Notes under the pieces: generated by a model
Seen by the model: the letters and a program-made list of their open reading frames with translations, nothing else
Databases searched by the model: none
Told to the model about the DNA's origin: nothing
Origin: Gemmatimonadota bacterium
Lineage (GTDB): Bacteria > Gemmatimonadota > Gemmatimonadetes > Longimicrobiales > RSA9
NCBI GenBank assembly: GCA_017881445.1
Contig: JADGQX010000014.1
Location: 1 to 36,839 of the forward strand
Direction: 5' to 3'
DNA length: 36,839 bases
Program-made: the position numbers and the translations under genes
In this document: positions 16,984 through 25,686 of the stretch, piece by piece
Layout of the letters: each line of letters starts with the position of its first letter
How positions within the stretch are numbered: the stretch's first letter is position 1

Positions 16984-17220
16984 GTCCGGGCGAACGCGAC
17001 CAGTGCCTCGCGCAGGGGCGTGGCGAGCGCGGCGTCCGCGGCGATCGCGGCGGCGTCCAGGTTGCGCGCCAGCGAGATCGGGGTTGAAGTGCGGCAGTTC
17101 GCCCAGGTGCGTGTAGAGCGTGATCTCCATGCCGACCGGGGCGAGGAGCGCCGCGGCCTGCAGGAGGGCCGTGTTCGAGGATCCGGAGCGCAGGCTGCCG
17201 GAGATGCCGAGTAGCCGCAT
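16947..17220 (-). pseudogene. NADPH-dependent FMN reductase with centre deleted and frame broken
   Basis: The family (SsuE/ChrR-like flavodoxin fold) has about 180-190 residues. Here the N-terminus MRLLGISGSLRSGSSNTALL runs to LYTHLGELPHFNPDL (about 47 residues), containing the FMN phosphate loop GSLRSGSSN. In another frame the next codons give SLARNLDAAAIAADAALATP then LREALVAFARTQ, the normal C-terminal helix. Some 90-100 residues between, including the PEY.HG.PG.LKN flavin/substrate loop, are gone, and the join shifts frame (about 17085). The product cannot be active. The second frame's stop lies inside the convergent DUF2339 gene. Confidence 0.78.
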
Positions 17221-17340
17221 GCGGGAGGCCGTCCGTCAGCGAAGGACGAGACGGCAGGCGTGCACTGCGCAAAGGGCCAGGCGCGCCTGCCTCTCTCGAG
17301 CGTCCGTCGTCCGGTGTGGAGGGGGGTGGGGGGTGGCGCC

Positions 17341-17949
<609 letters not shown>

Positions 17950-18032
17950 GAGTCCTCCTTGCTTTGGACATGTTCGGACGCCGGCCGCGCTCCCAGGTGC
18001 AGCGTGGGCCGGGACTATGCGCTCTCAGCTAC

Positions 18033-18326
18033 GCAAGAGCAAGAGCACGGACACTTGCAGGTGCATGTGCACGAATCGGTGCACGTGTATCCTCGATGGC
18101 GTACGAGCATGTGGCCGGGCACCCCATAAGCGCGCGAGCCGCTGCCAGGGTTCCGGGCTCCGGCCACCAGCCACGCCGCTTCCTGCCGGCAGGCCCGCAG
18201 CACCCGTGCCGGCGGGATGGCCGCACTCGCGGCCGGACGCGTGCTTCCGCTCCAACGGTCCCTCCTCCGGACACACGTGCGCGTGCAAACTGCACGTGCA
18301 CGTGTCCCCTGCTCGTGCTCCTTGCC
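18033..18326. repeat. Imperfect inverted repeat between sodA and ltaE
   Basis: Two arms of about 60 bases (18033-18092 and, reversed, 18267-18326) share a GCAAG-GAGCA-GAGCAC block, a GGACAC-TGCA block and a final GCACGTGT-TCC. The right arm contains its own near-perfect hairpin, with stems built of CGTGCACGTGCA around AAC (18274-18306). About 174 bases separate the arms; no gene is seen in between. It occupies most of the 459-base gap between divergent sodA and ltaE, so it probably overlaps or displaces their promoters. Confidence 0.55.
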
Positions 18327-18408
18327 AAGCCTGCGGGGGAGAGCGATCTTCCTACCCGACAATATCCCGAAGGATATGGCTAAACGCCGAAGATCAGCAG
18401 GCTTGGCA

Positions 18409-19431
18409 ATGACGATTGATCTGCGAAGCGACACCGTGACGCGTCCCACGCCACCCATGCGCGAGGCGATTGCCCGGGCCGAGGTGGGCGACGACCAGTT
18501 CGGCGACGACCCCACGGTGAAGCGGCTGGAGGCGCGGGTGGCGGAGCTGCTGGGCAAGGAGACTTCGCTGCTGTTCCCGACCGGCATGATGGCCAACGAG
18601 ACGGCGCTGCTGACGCTGTGCGCGCCCAGCACGGAGGTGGTGGCGGAAGGGCACTGCCACTTCATCGACTGGGAGGATGGCGCGCCGGCGCAGCTGGCAC
18701 AGGTGATGATGCGGGGCGTGCCCACGCCCGACGGCGTGCTGACGGCAGAAGGCGTGGAGGCGGCGATCCGCTCTCCCAACTTCAACCAGCCCCGCACCTC
18801 GGCCATCGCGGTGGAGAACACGCACAACGCGGCGGGGGGCAAGATCCTGCCGCTGGAGACCATGCGCGCCATCCGGGCCGTGGCCGAGAAGCACGGGCTG
18901 CCGGTGCACCTGGACGGCGCGCGCCTGTGGAACGCCAGCGTCGCCACGGGCGTGCCGCTGGCGGATTTCGCCGCCTGCGCCGACACGGTCATGGTGTGCC
19001 TGTCCAAGGGGCTGGGCTGCCCGGTGGGCTCGATGCTGGCGGGGCCGAGGTCGATCCTGGACTGCGCCAAGCGCAACCGCCGCCGGCTGGGCGGCGCCAT
19101 GCGCCAGTCGGGGATCCTGGCGGCGGCGGGGCTCTACGCGCTGGACCACAACATCGAGCGCCTGGCCGACGACCACGCCCGGGCGCGCCGGCTGGCCGAG
19201 ATGCTCTCGAGCGTGCCCGGCCTCCAGGTCGTGCCGCCCGACACCAACATCCTCATGGTGGACCTGGCGCCGGACGTCCTGGACGCGCCCACACTGGTCG
19301 CGCGCCTGAAGGAGCGCGGCATCCTGGTCACCGCCTTCACCAGCCGCCGGGTGCGCTTCGTGACCCACCTGGACGTGGACGACGCGGGCATCGAGGCCGC
19401 GGCAACGGGCGTCCGAGAGATCCTGGCTTAA
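18409..19431 (+). CDS. ltaE: Low-specificity L-threonine aldolase
   Basis: PLP enzyme cleaving L-threonine/allo-threonine to glycine and acetaldehyde; 340 residues. MTIDLRSDTVTRPTPPMREA is the family N-terminus. LFPTGMMANETALLTL stacks on the cofactor; VHLDGARLWNASVATG supplies the PLP-nitrogen Asp; VMVCLSKGLGCPVGSMLAG contains Schiff-base Lys200. ATG 18409 is preferred; an ATG 33 bases upstream (MAKRRRSAG) is also possible and has AAGGA close by. Single-gene unit before the repeat element at 19.45 kb. Confidence 0.95.
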   Translation: MTIDLRSDTVTRPTPPMREAIARAEVGDDQFGDDPTVKRLEARVAELLGKETSLLFPTGMMANETALLTLCAPSTEVVAEGHCHFIDWEDGAPAQLAQVMMRGVPTPDGVLTAEGVEAAIRSPNFNQPRTSAIAVENTHNAAGGKILPLETMRAIRAVAEKHGLPVHLDGARLWNASVATGVPLADFAACADTVMVCLSKGLGCPVGSMLAGPRSILDCAKRNRRRLGGAMRQSGILAAAGLYALDHNIERLADDHARARRLAEMLSSVPGLQVVPPDTNILMVDLAPDVLDAPTLVARLKERGILVTAFTSRRVRFVTHLDVDDAGIEAAATGVREILA

Positions 19432-19449
19432 AGGACAGATCGGGGGCAG

Positions 19450-19667
19450 CTCACCGCTCATCTCACACAAAGGGGCGAAGGGCCGAAGACACGAGGTTTT
19501 CTTTTGTTCTGCCGGGCTTGCGCGAGCGCCCGGCTCTTCGGGGCAGCGCCCGGACCCGCTGGATGTTGAACACCCGATGATGGCTTCGGACGCCCGGCGG
19601 CCCGCGGTTCGCCGCGCAGAATGGCTTCGGCCCTTGGCGTCTTCGTGTGAAACGATGGAGCGGTGAG
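19450..19667. mobile_element. Palindromic CACGAAG-type element without a gene
   Basis: Inverted arms run inward from both sides: CTCACCGCT then CATC-T-CACACAAAG and AAGGGCCGAAG on the left (19450-19490); CTCACCGCTCCATCGTTTCA, CACGAAG and AAGGGCCGAAG on the right strand (from 19667 back to about 19625). The outer CTCACCGCT (9) and the AAGGGCCGAAG (11) are identical in both arms. The right arm's CATCGTTT-CACACGAAG is nearly the same as the termini around the GxxExxY gene at 34 kb. About 125 bases of non-coding sequence lie inside. No target-site duplication was recognised. Confidence 0.6.
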
Positions 19668-19863
19668 TCGCCCGGGCAGCAGCGGTCCGCCGGGAACGCA
19701 GGTCGTCCCAACGTCGCATGGCAGCGGCCGGAAATCCGCTTGCGCCGGCGACGCTGCCGCCCATCTTGCGGGCAGGGTCGGACGAAACTTTTGGTTTATC
19801 TTCGGGTACCCGTGGACGGCCGGGGCATGCGGCCGGAAGCTCTCAACCAACGAAGGTGTGAGG

Positions 19864-20913
19864 ATGCCAGCGGAACAGGACAAGCAGAAGGCGCTGAACG
19901 TCGCCATCAGCCAGATCGAGCGCGCCTACGGCAAGGGCTCCATCATGCGCATGGGTGCCGACGGCGCCCGCGTGGTGCTCGACTGCATCTCCACCGGCGC
20001 CATCAACCTGGACGCCGCCATCGGCATTGGCGGCATTCCCCGCGGGCGCATCTGCGAGATCTTCGGCCCCGAGTCGAGCGGCAAGACCACGCTGTGCCTG
20101 CACGTCATCGCCAACGCGCAGCGGGCCGGCGGCGTCGCCGCCTTCATCGACGCCGAGCACGCCCTGGACATCGAGTACGCCCGCAAGCTGGGCGTGGACA
20201 TGGAAAACCTGCTGGTCAGCCAGCCCGACACGGGCGAGCAGGCGCTGGAGATCGCCGAGCTGCTCATCCGCAGCAACGCCGTGGACGTGGTGATCATCGA
20301 CTCCGTGGCGGCGCTGGTGCCGCGGGCGGAGATCGAGGGCGAGATGGGCGACAGCCACGTCGGGCTGCAGGCGCGCCTCATGAGCCAGGCGCTGCGGAAG
20401 ATGACCGCCGCCGTCAACCACTCGCACACGTCCGTGCTCTTCACCAACCAGCTGCGCGAGAAGATCGGCGTCATGTTCGGCAACCCCGAGACGACGACAG
20501 GCGGCCGCGCGCTCAAGTTCTACGCCGCCGTGCGCCTCGACATCCGCCGCATCGGCGCCATCAAGGAGGGGCAGGACATCACCGGCTCGCGCACCCGCGT
20601 GAAGGTGGTGAAGAACAAGGTGGCCCCGCCGTTCAAGCAGGCCGAGTTCGACATCATGTACAACGTCGGCATCGACCACTACGGCATCCTCATCGACGTG
20701 GGCGTCGAGAACAACATCGTGCAGAAGTCCGGCGCCTGGTTCTCCTTCGGCGACGTCCGCCTGGGCCAGGGGCGCGAGAACGCCAAGGTCTACCTCAAGG
20801 AGAACCCCGCCGTGGGCGCGCAGGTCGAGGCCCAGGTGCGCGAGTTCCTGGGTACGCGCGGCCTCGCCTCGGGCGGCAACGGCGCCGGCGACGACGGCGC
20901 CTTCGACGAGTAG
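19864..20913 (+). CDS. recA: Recombinase RecA
   Basis: DNA-dependent ATPase for homologous recombination and SOS induction; 349 residues. Walker [10 protein letters not shown] is at 68-76, preceded by [42 protein letters not shown] is the Walker B and loop L1 region, followed by [20 protein letters not shown] and [14 protein letters not shown]. The acidic C-terminal tail ends [10 protein letters not shown]. The start [12 protein letters not shown] is the common RecA start; AAGGTGTGAGG lies directly before it. No LexA-type box could be identified upstream; the AT-rich patch aacttttggtttatc (19787-19800) is the likely promoter area. A strong hairpin follows the gene. Confidence 0.98.
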   Translation: MPAEQDKQKALNVAISQIERAYGKGSIMRMGADGARVVLDCISTGAINLDAAIGIGGIPRGRICEIFGPESSGKTTLCLHVIANAQRAGGVAAFIDAEHALDIEYARKLGVDMENLLVSQPDTGEQALEIAELLIRSNAVDVVIIDSVAALVPRAEIEGEMGDSHVGLQARLMSQALRKMTAAVNHSHTSVLFTNQLREKIGVMFGNPETTTGGRALKFYAAVRLDIRRIGAIKEGQDITGSRTRVKVVKNKVAPPFKQAEFDIMYNVGIDHYGILIDVGVENNIVQKSGAWFSFGDVRLGQGRENAKVYLKENPAVGAQVEAQVREFLGTRGLASGGNGAGDDGAFDE

Positions 20914-21018
20914 CGGGCAGGGGAGCGACGTGGTCCGGATCGTGCCATAGCAGGCGGCGCCCACACGGGCGACGCCGTCACGTCCACCGGCGGGCTCCGG
21001 CAGGGACGCGGCGGCGCA

Positions 21019-21056
21019 GGAACGGCCCCGGCGAGCAGGCTCGCCGGGGCCGTTCC
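21019..21056 (+). terminator. Strong hairpin, terminator of recA
   Basis: Perfect 17-bp stem with a 4-base loop (GGAACGGCCCCGGCGAG / CTCGCCGGGGCCGTTCC), 105 bases after the recA stop. No T-run follows, so it is either an L-shaped terminator or an mRNA 3'-end stabiliser. Confidence 0.7.
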
Positions 21057-21167
21057 GCATGTGGGTCCCACTCTCTCTCGCCGCAAGTGTGGTGGCCGCA
21101 TTTTCTTAGGGCTGTTCGTACCGCACCGAACCGGTGCAGTTGGTTTGCGGGAGCGCAAAGTTCGATC

Positions 21168-21199
21168 TTGACAGGTGAGTTGGGGGCGACAACGTTGTC
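21168..21199 (+). promoter_or_regulatory. Candidate promoter and operator of the FadR-type gene
   Basis: TTGACA at 21168-21173 is followed, after 17 bases, by a perfect 12-base palindrome GACAACGTTGTC (21188-21199) that would cover the -10 position. That is where an autorepressor operator would be expected. A further small hairpin (TTTGCG GGAG CGCAAA, about 21143-21158) lies upstream. No good -10 hexamer is visible, so the promoter call is tentative. Confidence 0.35.
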
Positions 21200-21256
21200 A
21201 GCAGGTCATCATATGAATTGCGCGTTTCCCCCCAGCCGGCGCGCCAGGTTGAGCGC

Positions 21257-21973
21257 ATGAAAGAGAAGATTCGGCCGGTGGCGAGGCAGAGCCTGGCCGA
21301 CGACCTGGCGCAGCGGATCCGCCGGCTGATCCGGGAGAACCGGCTGAAGCGAGGGCAGCGGCTGCCGCCCATCGCGGAGATGGCGAAGCGCTTCGGGGTT
21401 GGTCACCCGACGCTGCGGGAGTCACTGCGGAAGCTGGAGGCGCTGGGGATCGTGGACATCCGGCACGGGTCGGGGGTCTACGTGAAGGACGAGACCGGGT
21501 TGCTGGTGACGAACCCGATCCACGAGACGCGGGTGTCGAAGAAGCTGCTGCTGGACCTGGTGGAGGCGCGGGAGCCGGTGGAGCTGAAGTCGGTGCAGCT
21601 GGCGGCGCGCTCGGTGACGCAGGAGCAGCTGGAGGAGATGCACGCGACGCTGGCGACGGCGGCGAGCAGCTTCGGTGACCCGGCGGCACTGACCGCGGCG
21701 AACATGCGCTTCCACCTGGAGATCGCGAAGGCCTCGGGGAACAGCGTGGTGTTCGAGCTGCTGAAGGTGTTGTCGGCGCTGTTCCAGAACGAGCAGCGGA
21801 TCGTGCTGGACATCCACGGTTCTCCCCGGGTGGACCTGGCCGAGCACCGGGCCATGCTGGAGGCGCTGGAGCGGCGGGACGAAGCCGAGGCGGTGGCGCT
21901 GATGCGGGCCCACCTGGCGGGCGTGCGCCAGGCCATCGAGAACTGGGATGCGTTGATCGATCCGGTGGAATGA
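21257..21973 (+). CDS. FadR-type GntR transcriptional regulator (FCD domain)
   Basis: 238 residues. The N-terminal winged helix (about 5-75) shows LAQRIRRLIRENRLKRGQRL, then AKRFGVGHPTLRESLRKLEA and HGSGVYVKD, the GntR DNA-binding signature. The C-terminal all-helical FCD ligand domain follows. It has metal/effector-binding candidates in NMRFHLEIAKASGN and EHRAMLEALERRDEAEAVAL plus MRAHL. Such regulators usually sense a carboxylate or sugar acid; the ligand cannot be inferred because no metabolic operon is attached. ATG 21257 was chosen over a TTG at 21218. Confidence 0.9.
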   Translation: MKEKIRPVARQSLADDLAQRIRRLIRENRLKRGQRLPPIAEMAKRFGVGHPTLRESLRKLEALGIVDIRHGSGVYVKDETGLLVTNPIHETRVSKKLLLDLVEAREPVELKSVQLAARSVTQEQLEEMHATLATAASSFGDPAALTAANMRFHLEIAKASGNSVVFELLKVLSALFQNEQRIVLDIHGSPRVDLAEHRAMLEALERRDEAEAVALMRAHLAGVRQAIENWDALIDPVE

Positions 21974-22459
21974 ACGGGACCCGGCGCGCGCTGGGTGCAG
22001 GCCGCGCTCGGGTCTCAGGTGTTGGGCTGGCTGTGGCCGCGCGTGTGTCACGCATTCGGGGGCGGATGTGGGCCCGTCGCTCGTCGCACTCTGTGTGGCG
22101 TCCGAACAGGGCCGGATGCGCGCGGCACAGCCGCTCCTTCCGACCGCGCTGCACGATCTTCCCTCCCGCTACCGGCGAAACGGCGACACGGCCGTGAGCG
22201 TGCGCGACGGCCGCTGCCTCGCCCCGTAGCCAGAGGAAACGCCGGGTCGCCCGATTGATGTTGCGCCCCCTCGTTACGGATGCGCCCAGGCGCCCGCGAT
22301 TTTGCGCCCAGCCCTCGCCATCGATGTCGCCCCCCCTCCGCCGGTCGGCGACCGGTCCCCGCCCCCGGCGATGGACCAGGACGGCTCCCTCTAGCGTCGG
22401 CCCGCCCAGCCCCCCATGTTCGCGCGTTCCAAGAAACCGGGGCAACAAGCGAGGCCACG
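21974..22459. other. 486-base gap before glnK, no gene seen
   Basis: Very GC-rich. No ORF with family resemblance, no RNA fold and no iterated-arm repeat was recognised on either strand. It presumably holds the glnK-amt promoter. No sigma-54 -24/-12 (GG-N10-GC with TTGC) element stood out. Confidence 0.4.
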
Positions 22460-22873
22460 ATGAAGCTCATCACAGCCATCGTCCGCCCGGAGCGCGTGCC
22501 GGAAGTGAAGGCGGCGCTGTTCCGGGCGGGCGTGACCGGCATCACCCTCACGCGCGTCAGCGGCCACGGCGGCGAGCACGAGATCATCCAGCGCTATCGT
22601 GCGAGCACGGTGGTGGTGGAGTTCCACGAGAAGGTGAAGATCGAGGCGGCGGTGTCGGAGCCGTTCGTGGAGCTGACGATCCAGGCGGTGCTGGCGTCGG
22701 CGCGGACGGGCGACGTCGGCGACGGCAAGATCTTCGTGCAGCCGCTGGAGCGCGTGATCCGCATCCGTACGGGTGAGTCGGACAACGCGGCACTCACGCC
22801 GGTGACGGCGGACGAGGTGCAGCAGGCGATGCTGCGGGCGAGCGGCGGGGCCGAGCCGGGGGGTGAGCCATGA
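22460..22873 (+). CDS. glnK: PII-family nitrogen regulator (GlnK-type)
   Basis: Trimeric signal protein that reads ATP/ADP and 2-oxoglutarate and blocks the ammonium channel Amt. 137 residues from ATG 22460 (GAGG before it). MKLITAIVRPERVPEVKAAL starts the fold. The B-loop is ASARTGDVGDGKIFV and the C-loop RIRTGESD; the C-terminal tail is longer than usual. The T-loop (about 37-55) is GHGGEHEIIQRYRASTVVVE: Tyr46 is kept, but position 51, the Tyr uridylylated by GlnD in proteobacteria, is Val. Regulation by uridylylation is therefore unlikely, leaving ligand sensing. Its stop overlaps the amt start (ATGA). Confidence 0.93.
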   Translation: MKLITAIVRPERVPEVKAALFRAGVTGITLTRVSGHGGEHEIIQRYRASTVVVEFHEKVKIEAAVSEPFVELTIQAVLASARTGDVGDGKIFVQPLERVIRIRTGESDNAALTPVTADEVQQAMLRASGGAEPGGEP

Positions 22874-24183
22874 CACCCCTGGCGGTGAACGCCGGCGATA
22901 CCGCGTGGGTGCTGGTCTCGACCGCGCTGGTCATGGTCATGCTGCCGGGGCTCGCGTTCTTCTACGGCGGGCTGGTGCGCAGCAGGGGCACGCTCAACAC
23001 CATGATGATGAGCGTCGCGGCGCTGGGTCTGGTGGGCGTGCAGTGGGTGCTGTATGGCTATTCGCTGGCCTTCCACCCGGGGAGCGGCCTGGTGGGTGGG
23101 CTGGGCTGGCTGGGGCTCGAGGGCGTGGGTGCCGCGCCGCGCGAGGCGTACGGCGCCACCATTCCGCACCTGGCCTATGCCACCTACCAGGGGATGTTCG
23201 CCGCCATCACGGTGGCGCTGGTCTCGGGCGCGGTGGTGGAGCGCATGCGCTTCCGCGGCTACCTGCTCTTCGTGCTGCTCTGGAGCACGATCGTCTACGA
23301 CCCGCTGGCGCACTGGGTCTGGGGCGAGGGCGGCTGGTTGCGGACGCTGGGGGCGCTGGACTTCGCGGGCGGGACGGTCGTGCACGTGAGCGCGGGCACG
23401 GCCGCCCTGGTTGCCGCCATCATGACCGGGCCACGCCGCGGCCTGGGGCGTACGCCTTTCGTGCCCCACAACGTGCCCTTCGTGCTGCTGGGGGCCGGAC
23501 TGCTCTGGTTCGGCTGGTTCGGCTTCAACGGCGGCTCCGCGCTGACGGCCGGACCGCTGGCGGCCAACGCGCTGATGACGACGAACACCGCCGCCGCGAC
23601 CGCCCTCGTCGCCTGGATGCTGCTGGACCACCTGCGCGCCCGGCACTCCACCGCCGTGGGCGCCGCCACCGGGGCGGTGGTTGGGCTGGTGGCCATCACG
23701 CCGGCCGCGGGCTACGTCACCCCGCTGGCAGCGATCGCGATCGGTGGCGTGGCCGCCTGCTGCAGCTACGTCGCCATGCAGATCCGGTCCCGCACGCGCG
23801 TGGACGACTCTCTGGACGTCTTCGCCTGCCATGGCGTGGGCGGCATCGTGGGCGCGTTGCTGACCGGCGTCTTCGCCACGAAGCTCGTGAACCCCGGCGG
23901 TGCCGATGGCCTGCTGGCCGGCAACCCGTCGCAGGTTCTGGTGCAGCTCGCGGCGGTGGGGGCGACGATGCTCCTCTCGGCGACGGCGACCACCGCCATC
24001 CTGGTGCTCGTCCGTGCCGTCGTCGGCGTTCGCCTGGGCATCGAGGAAGAGATCACTGGCATCGACCTGGCCGAGCACGGCGAGGAGGCGTATTACGGTG
24101 GCGACGTGGGCGAGCTGGCCGGTCGCCGGCCCCTGCTCAGCGAGAGCGTGTTCATTCCCGAGTCGGAGATGAGTCACCGATGA
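22870..24183 (+). CDS. amt: Ammonium transporter
   Basis: Amt/MEP/Rh channel, 437 residues, about 11 membrane helices. Signatures: FFYGGLVRSRGTLNTMMMS near the start; DFAGGTVVHVSAGTAALVAA with pore His172; WFGWFGFNGGSALTAG; DVFACHGVGGIVGALLTGVF with pore His321. The C-terminal tail GIEEEITGIDLAEHGEEAYY is the conserved cytosolic regulatory segment that PII proteins act on. It has no separate signal peptide. Overlaps glnK upstream and the cupin lipoprotein gene downstream (both ATGA), so the three are one translationally coupled unit. Confidence 0.96.
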   Translation: MTPLAVNAGDTAWVLVSTALVMVMLPGLAFFYGGLVRSRGTLNTMMMSVAALGLVGVQWVLYGYSLAFHPGSGLVGGLGWLGLEGVGAAPREAYGATIPHLAYATYQGMFAAITVALVSGAVVERMRFRGYLLFVLLWSTIVYDPLAHWVWGEGGWLRTLGALDFAGGTVVHVSAGTAALVAAIMTGPRRGLGRTPFVPHNVPFVLLGAGLLWFGWFGFNGGSALTAGPLAANALMTTNTAAATALVAWMLLDHLRARHSTAVGAATGAVVGLVAITPAAGYVTPLAAIAIGGVAACCSYVAMQIRSRTRVDDSLDVFACHGVGGIVGALLTGVFATKLVNPGGADGLLAGNPSQVLVQLAAVGATMLLSATATTAILVLVRAVVGVRLGIEEEITGIDLAEHGEEAYYGGDVGELAGRRPLLSESVFIPESEMSHR

Positions 24184-24764
24184 GCACTCTGCTGTCCCGC
24201 CGCCGGCCCGGGCGGATGCGCGCGCCGGCCGTCGTGCTGCTGGCCGCTACCCTGGGCGCGTGCGCGGGGAAGGGTGCGCGCACCCCCGCGCCGGCCGGTC
24301 CTGCGCCCGTGACGGGCGCGTCCGCCGTCACCGCTCCCGCCCGGGCGACGCCGGCCGCGACCGACATCGAGCTCTATCCCGCCGCGCAGCTGGCGCAGGT
24401 CGCGGACGAGCTGGCCCGCGTGTCCTCGACCGGGCGGACCCTGGGCGGGAGCACCACCTACCATTACATCCAGGGCCGCCGGAGCGTGACGGGCTCGCCC
24501 GAGGTGCACGACGGCTGGATCGACATCACCGTGATCCAGGCGGGCGGAGCCACGCTGATCACCGGCGGTCGCGTGGAGGGCGGGCGCGTGACCTCGCCCG
24601 GCGAGCACAGTGGTGGCGCGATCGTGGGGGGCACGTCCCGGCGGGTGGCGCCGGGCGACCTGTTCGTCGTCCCGGCCGGCGTCCCGCATTACTACCAGCT
24701 CGCCGCCGGCGACTCGCTGCGCTACCTGACGATCAAGGTGCGGCAGCCGGCGGCGGGGGACTGA
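24180..24764 (+). CDS. Cupin-domain lipoprotein coupled to amt
   Basis: 194 residues. MSTLLSRRRPGRMRAP, then VVLLAATLGAC, is a lipoprotein signal with the lipobox Cys near residue 30, followed by an Ala/Pro linker to about 60. The domain has strands typical of a small cupin: GGATLITGGRVEGGR and VAPGDLFVVPAGVPHYYQL (the G(X)5PXG(X)2H motif), ending LRYLTIKVRQP. One His is visible in motif 2; the first motif is degenerate, so metal binding is uncertain. Being fused to amt by an ATGA overlap is unusual and suggests an envelope role in the same process, but none is known. Confidence 0.8.
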   Translation: MSTLLSRRRPGRMRAPAVVLLAATLGACAGKGARTPAPAGPAPVTGASAVTAPARATPAATDIELYPAAQLAQVADELARVSSTGRTLGGSTTYHYIQGRRSVTGSPEVHDGWIDITVIQAGGATLITGGRVEGGRVTSPGEHSGGAIVGGTSRRVAPGDLFVVPAGVPHYYQLAAGDSLRYLTIKVRQPAAGD

Positions 24765-24778
24765 GCCTGGCAGGAGGA

Positions 24779-24849
24779 GTCCCCGGGGCGCTCGCGCGTC
24801 CCCGGGGACCTGTCTGCACGGCGGTGAACGATCCGGCAGGCGCCTGCCG
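24779..24849. terminator. Two palindromes between convergent genes
   Basis: GTCCCCGGGG pairs with CCCCGGGGAC (24779-24788 / 24800-24809), and the 16-base palindrome CGGCAGGCGCCTGCCG lies at 24834-24849. They sit between the cupin gene and the convergent barrel gene, so each probably ends one transcript. No T-runs. Confidence 0.55.
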
Positions 24850-24855
24850 TCGGCC

Positions 24856-25491
24856 TCAGAAGATGATGCCGAAGCTCACCGGCACCGCCTGGATGTTCTT
24901 CAGTTTGACGGCGCCCGAATCCGTGTAGATGTTCTGCACCCGGCCCTCGACGAAAGCGGACAGGCGGCCGATGCTGATGGCGATGCCCGCGCCGCCGTCG
25001 ATGCCGAACTTGAGGGAGGACGTCGAGACGCTGCCGGTCGGGTTGTTGAGGGTGTTCTTCACGTTGAAGCCACCGACGCCCGCCACCACATAGGGACGCA
25101 CCGGTCCGGGAAGCAAGCTGATCTGCGTGCCCGCGGTGCCGGCCAGGATGCCCGTGGTGCCGGACGGCATCGCCGCCTGCTGGGCCGTGGCGACGATGCT
25201 CTTGAGATCGAGCTTCTGGTACCCGAGGTTCAGCCGCAGCGGCAGGCCCGGCAGCAGGTTGATGAGCCCGAACGCCTGGGCGTGCACCCCGGTCTTGAGC
25301 GCACTGCTCGCGTTCGACGTGGGCACGATCACGCCGCCGGCGACGCCCAGGCGGAACATGTGCTCCCCGGAGCGCTGTGCGCTCGCGGCCATGGGCAGCG
25401 CGAGGAGGGCGAGGAGGGCCCCGGCGGACGCGGTCGCCCGGCGGCGCAGGGTCCGGCGCCAGCCCGGGTTGCCTAGCCTGCTTTCAGCCAT
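24856..25491 (-). CDS. Small outer-membrane beta-barrel protein
   Basis: 211 residues. The signal peptide comprises RRTLRRRATASAGALLALLA then PMAASAQ (cut near 39). The mature part alternates polar and hydrophobic residues in about eight strands (FRLGVAGGVIVP, LRLNLGYQKLDL, VRPYVVAGVGGFNV, LKFGIDGGAGIAI, LSAFVEGRVQNIY). It ends VPVSFGIIF with terminal Phe, as in OmpA/OmpX-like barrels. Role unknown: porin, adhesin or structural. GAGAGG precedes ATG 25491. Single gene; no partner in the neighbourhood. Confidence 0.8.
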   Translation of the reverse strand: MAESRLGNPGWRRTLRRRATASAGALLALLALPMAASAQRSGEHMFRLGVAGGVIVPTSNASSALKTGVHAQAFGLINLLPGLPLRLNLGYQKLDLKSIVATAQQAAMPSGTTGILAGTAGTQISLLPGPVRPYVVAGVGGFNVKNTLNNPTGSVSTSSLKFGIDGGAGIAISIGRLSAFVEGRVQNIYTDSGAVKLKNIQAVPVSFGIIF

Positions 25492-25686
25492 GTGTCCTCT
25501 CTTTCGTGACGGTCCAGGGAGCGGCCGACCCGCGCCGGGTGACCATCGGGGGGGGGGGAGCCGCAGTCTAACGCCGCTTGCACGGGCTCTCTCAGGTCAT
25601 GGTTCGGATTCCCCGCGCGGCGGCCCGCCGGCATGCGGCCTGCCGCACGCGCGCCACGCTGCGCTTGCCCGGAAGCGGAGGCCGAT

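Noticed and set aside
19780-19863. LexA/SOS box before recA
   Set aside because: No CTGT-N8-ACAG, GAAC-N4-GTTC or GTTC-N7-GTTC arrangement found; only an AT-rich patch is visible.
21974-22459. Small ORFs in the gap before glnK
   Set aside because: All candidate frames lack a ribosome binding site and look like compositional noise.
25551-25559. Run of nine G as a phase-variation tract
   Set aside because: It lies in the leader between two divergent start regions, not in a coding frame; no expression consequence can be argued from sequence alone.
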